A stretch of DNA of 64,000 nt from an uncultured Cryomorphaceae bacterium (lineage in GTDB: Bacteria; Bacteroidota; Bacteroidia; Flavobacteriales; Schleiferiaceae), in assembly GCA_913043005.1 (NCBI GenBank), contig CAJWKU010000003.1:1-64000 (forward strand), in the 5' to 3' direction. Below are positions 63,357-64,000 of the stretch, in pieces. The translations under genes and the position numbers were made by a program. Under the pieces are notes generated by a model. The model was not told the DNA's origin and did no database searches. It saw only the letters and a list, made by a program, of their open reading frames with translations. Position 1 is the first letter of the stretch, and each line of letters opens with the position of its first letter.

Positions 63357-63393
63357 GGGATTTTTCTGCAACAAAAAAATAAGTCGTTTTGGA

Positions 63394-63945
63394 ATGCTAT
63401 TGAAATACATATTTCATTTAGTTGTTATTATTTTTTTATCCGCTTGCTCAAATGAAATATTGAATTCGGAATCAATTGAAATTTCAGAGAATCAACCTTT
63501 AATTGAGCATTATAACACTCAAATCAAATATTCAGATAGCGGATTAGTAAAGATTGTGGTTGTCTCGGGACATATGAAGGACTTTACCGAAGAAAAAGAG
63601 ACTTCACGACAAGAGTTTTCGAATGGTTTTCGAGTAGGGATTATCAATAAAGATGGCTTAGAATCAGGCCATATTAAGTCCATTAAGGCCTTACGGGATT
63701 TAAAAACTCAAATATGGACGCTAATTGGAAATGTTGAGGTTATTCATAAAGGCGGCAATCAACTTTATACGGATAAATTATACTGGGATCGAAAAGCAAA
63801 GCAATTTAATACTGACTCTCAAGTTAGAATTATCGATAAAGAAGAGGAAATAATTGGTTTAGGTTTGAAAGCTGAAGATGATCTTTCGGAATACACGATA
63901 TTTGACGTTAAAGGGCATTTTGAAAGTCAAATTATACAGGAATGA
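63394..63945 (+). CDS. lptC: LPS export protein LptC (lipoprotein form)
   Basis: The ATG at 63394 gives a lipobox signal (HLVVIIFLSACSNE) and 183 residues. The repeat-rich LptC/OstA-like fold shows in WTLIGNVEVIHKGGN and LYTDKLYWDRKAKQF. In LPS export it links the LptB2FG transporter to LptA. In Bacteroidota LptC is often a lipoprotein, unlike E. coli where it is membrane-anchored. An earlier TTG frame at 63346 overlaps the TPR gene and is less likely. The next gene overlaps its stop by 3 nt. Confidence 0.88.
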   Translation: MLLKYIFHLVVIIFLSACSNEILNSESIEISENQPLIEHYNTQIKYSDSGLVKIVVVSGHMKDFTEEKETSRQEFSNGFRVGIINKDGLESGHIKSIKALRDLKTQIWTLIGNVEVIHKGGNQLYTDKLYWDRKAKQFNTDSQVRIIDKEEEIIGLGLKAEDDLSEYTIFDVKGHFESQIIQE

Positions 63946-64000
63946 AAAGAAGTTTTGCAAGAAAATCCCTTAAAACCATAGAATGGATTTGGTTAGTAAT
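63942..64000 (+). CDS. Start of an unidentified protein (partial)
   Basis: An ATG overlapping the lptC stop (ATGA) opens a frame of 19 complete codons that runs off the window: MKRSFARKSLKTIEWIWLV. A basic start leading into a hydrophobic stretch suggests an N-terminal membrane segment. Nothing more can be said; in relatives a hemolysin/CNNM-type or other membrane gene often follows lptC. Confidence 0.5.
   Translation, partial: MKRSFARKSLKTIEWIWLV

Noticed and set aside
1-64000. CRISPR arrays, insertion sequences, prophage or conjugative genes
   Set aside because: No repeated spacers, transposase, integrase or phage gene was found; gene content is core chromosomal throughout.

Overview
The window is AT-rich, gene-dense chromosomal DNA from a Bacteroidota bacterium, most likely a flavobacterium-like, possibly marine and streamlined member. 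Supporting signs are: four large secreted proteins with type IX secretion (T9SS) C-terminal domains, a gldD/gldE gliding pair beside ssb and mutY, no Shine-Dalgarno sequences, many TAnnTTTG minus-7 promoter elements of the Bacteroidota primary sigma factor, a 29-residue COX24-like basic protein, DUF4286, a GYDIA-type GHMP kinase beside class II HMG-CoA reductase, and a kynurenine gene pair. I see no prophage, insertion sequence, CRISPR array, rRNA operon or obvious horizontally acquired island. Most of the window is core genome. Genes often overlap by 1-4 nt, and several convergent pairs overlap at their ends.

Layout. 1-2 kb: SprT-like protease and a tiny lipoprotein, divergent from mlaE-mlaF (lipid transport). 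2-7.5 kb: kynU-kmo (tryptophan/kynurenine route) divergent from gcvP. 7.6-15.1 kb: secreted T9SS protein, nth, bcp, then recA, TPR lipoprotein and oligopeptidase B. 15.1-21.8 kb: envelope sugar genes (waaA, DegT aminotransferase, kdsB) with an outer-membrane protein, a T9SS protein and an O-methyltransferase. 21.9-28.3 kb (minus strand): M16 and S9 peptidases, DUF4286, lipoprotein, serS, rpmA, rplU. 28.4-35.3 kb: dicarboxylate/amino-acid symporter, EamA exporter, ctaA, and the mutY-ssb-gldE-gldD cluster. 35.4-40.6 kb: HU, TPR protein, COX24-like peptide, RNase G, recX, threonine aldolase, prfB. 40.6-49.5 kb: giant T9SS adhesin-like protein, arsC-like gene, fumC, manC, adk, obgE, PAP2 phosphatase, crcB. 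49.5-54 kb: T9SS protein, GHMP kinase and HMG-CoA reductase in an overlapping operon (mevalonate pathway). 54-58.4 kb: a small regulated sugar locus made of a Na+/solute symporter, a NrtR-type Nudix regulator and a divergent GH37 trehalase-like enzyme around a perfect 29-bp palindrome. 58.4-64 kb: small membrane proteins, tRNA-Phe, acyltransferase, coaX, outer-membrane barrel, TPR protein, lptC and the start of one more gene.

Points of greatest interest: (1) a recurrent TAnnTTTG element placed 4-7 nt before start codons, which predicts leaderless mRNAs; (2) the palindrome/Nudix regulator/symporter/trehalase-like locus, whose enzyme lacks several residues regarded as essential in GH37; (3) a type III pantothenate kinase with three replaced acidic residues; (4) an endonuclease III without its iron-sulfur cysteines; (5) a GldD without a lipobox; (6) several small genes below the usual size cutoff. 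No complete new system is obvious. The 54-58 kb sugar locus is the best candidate for something not fully described.
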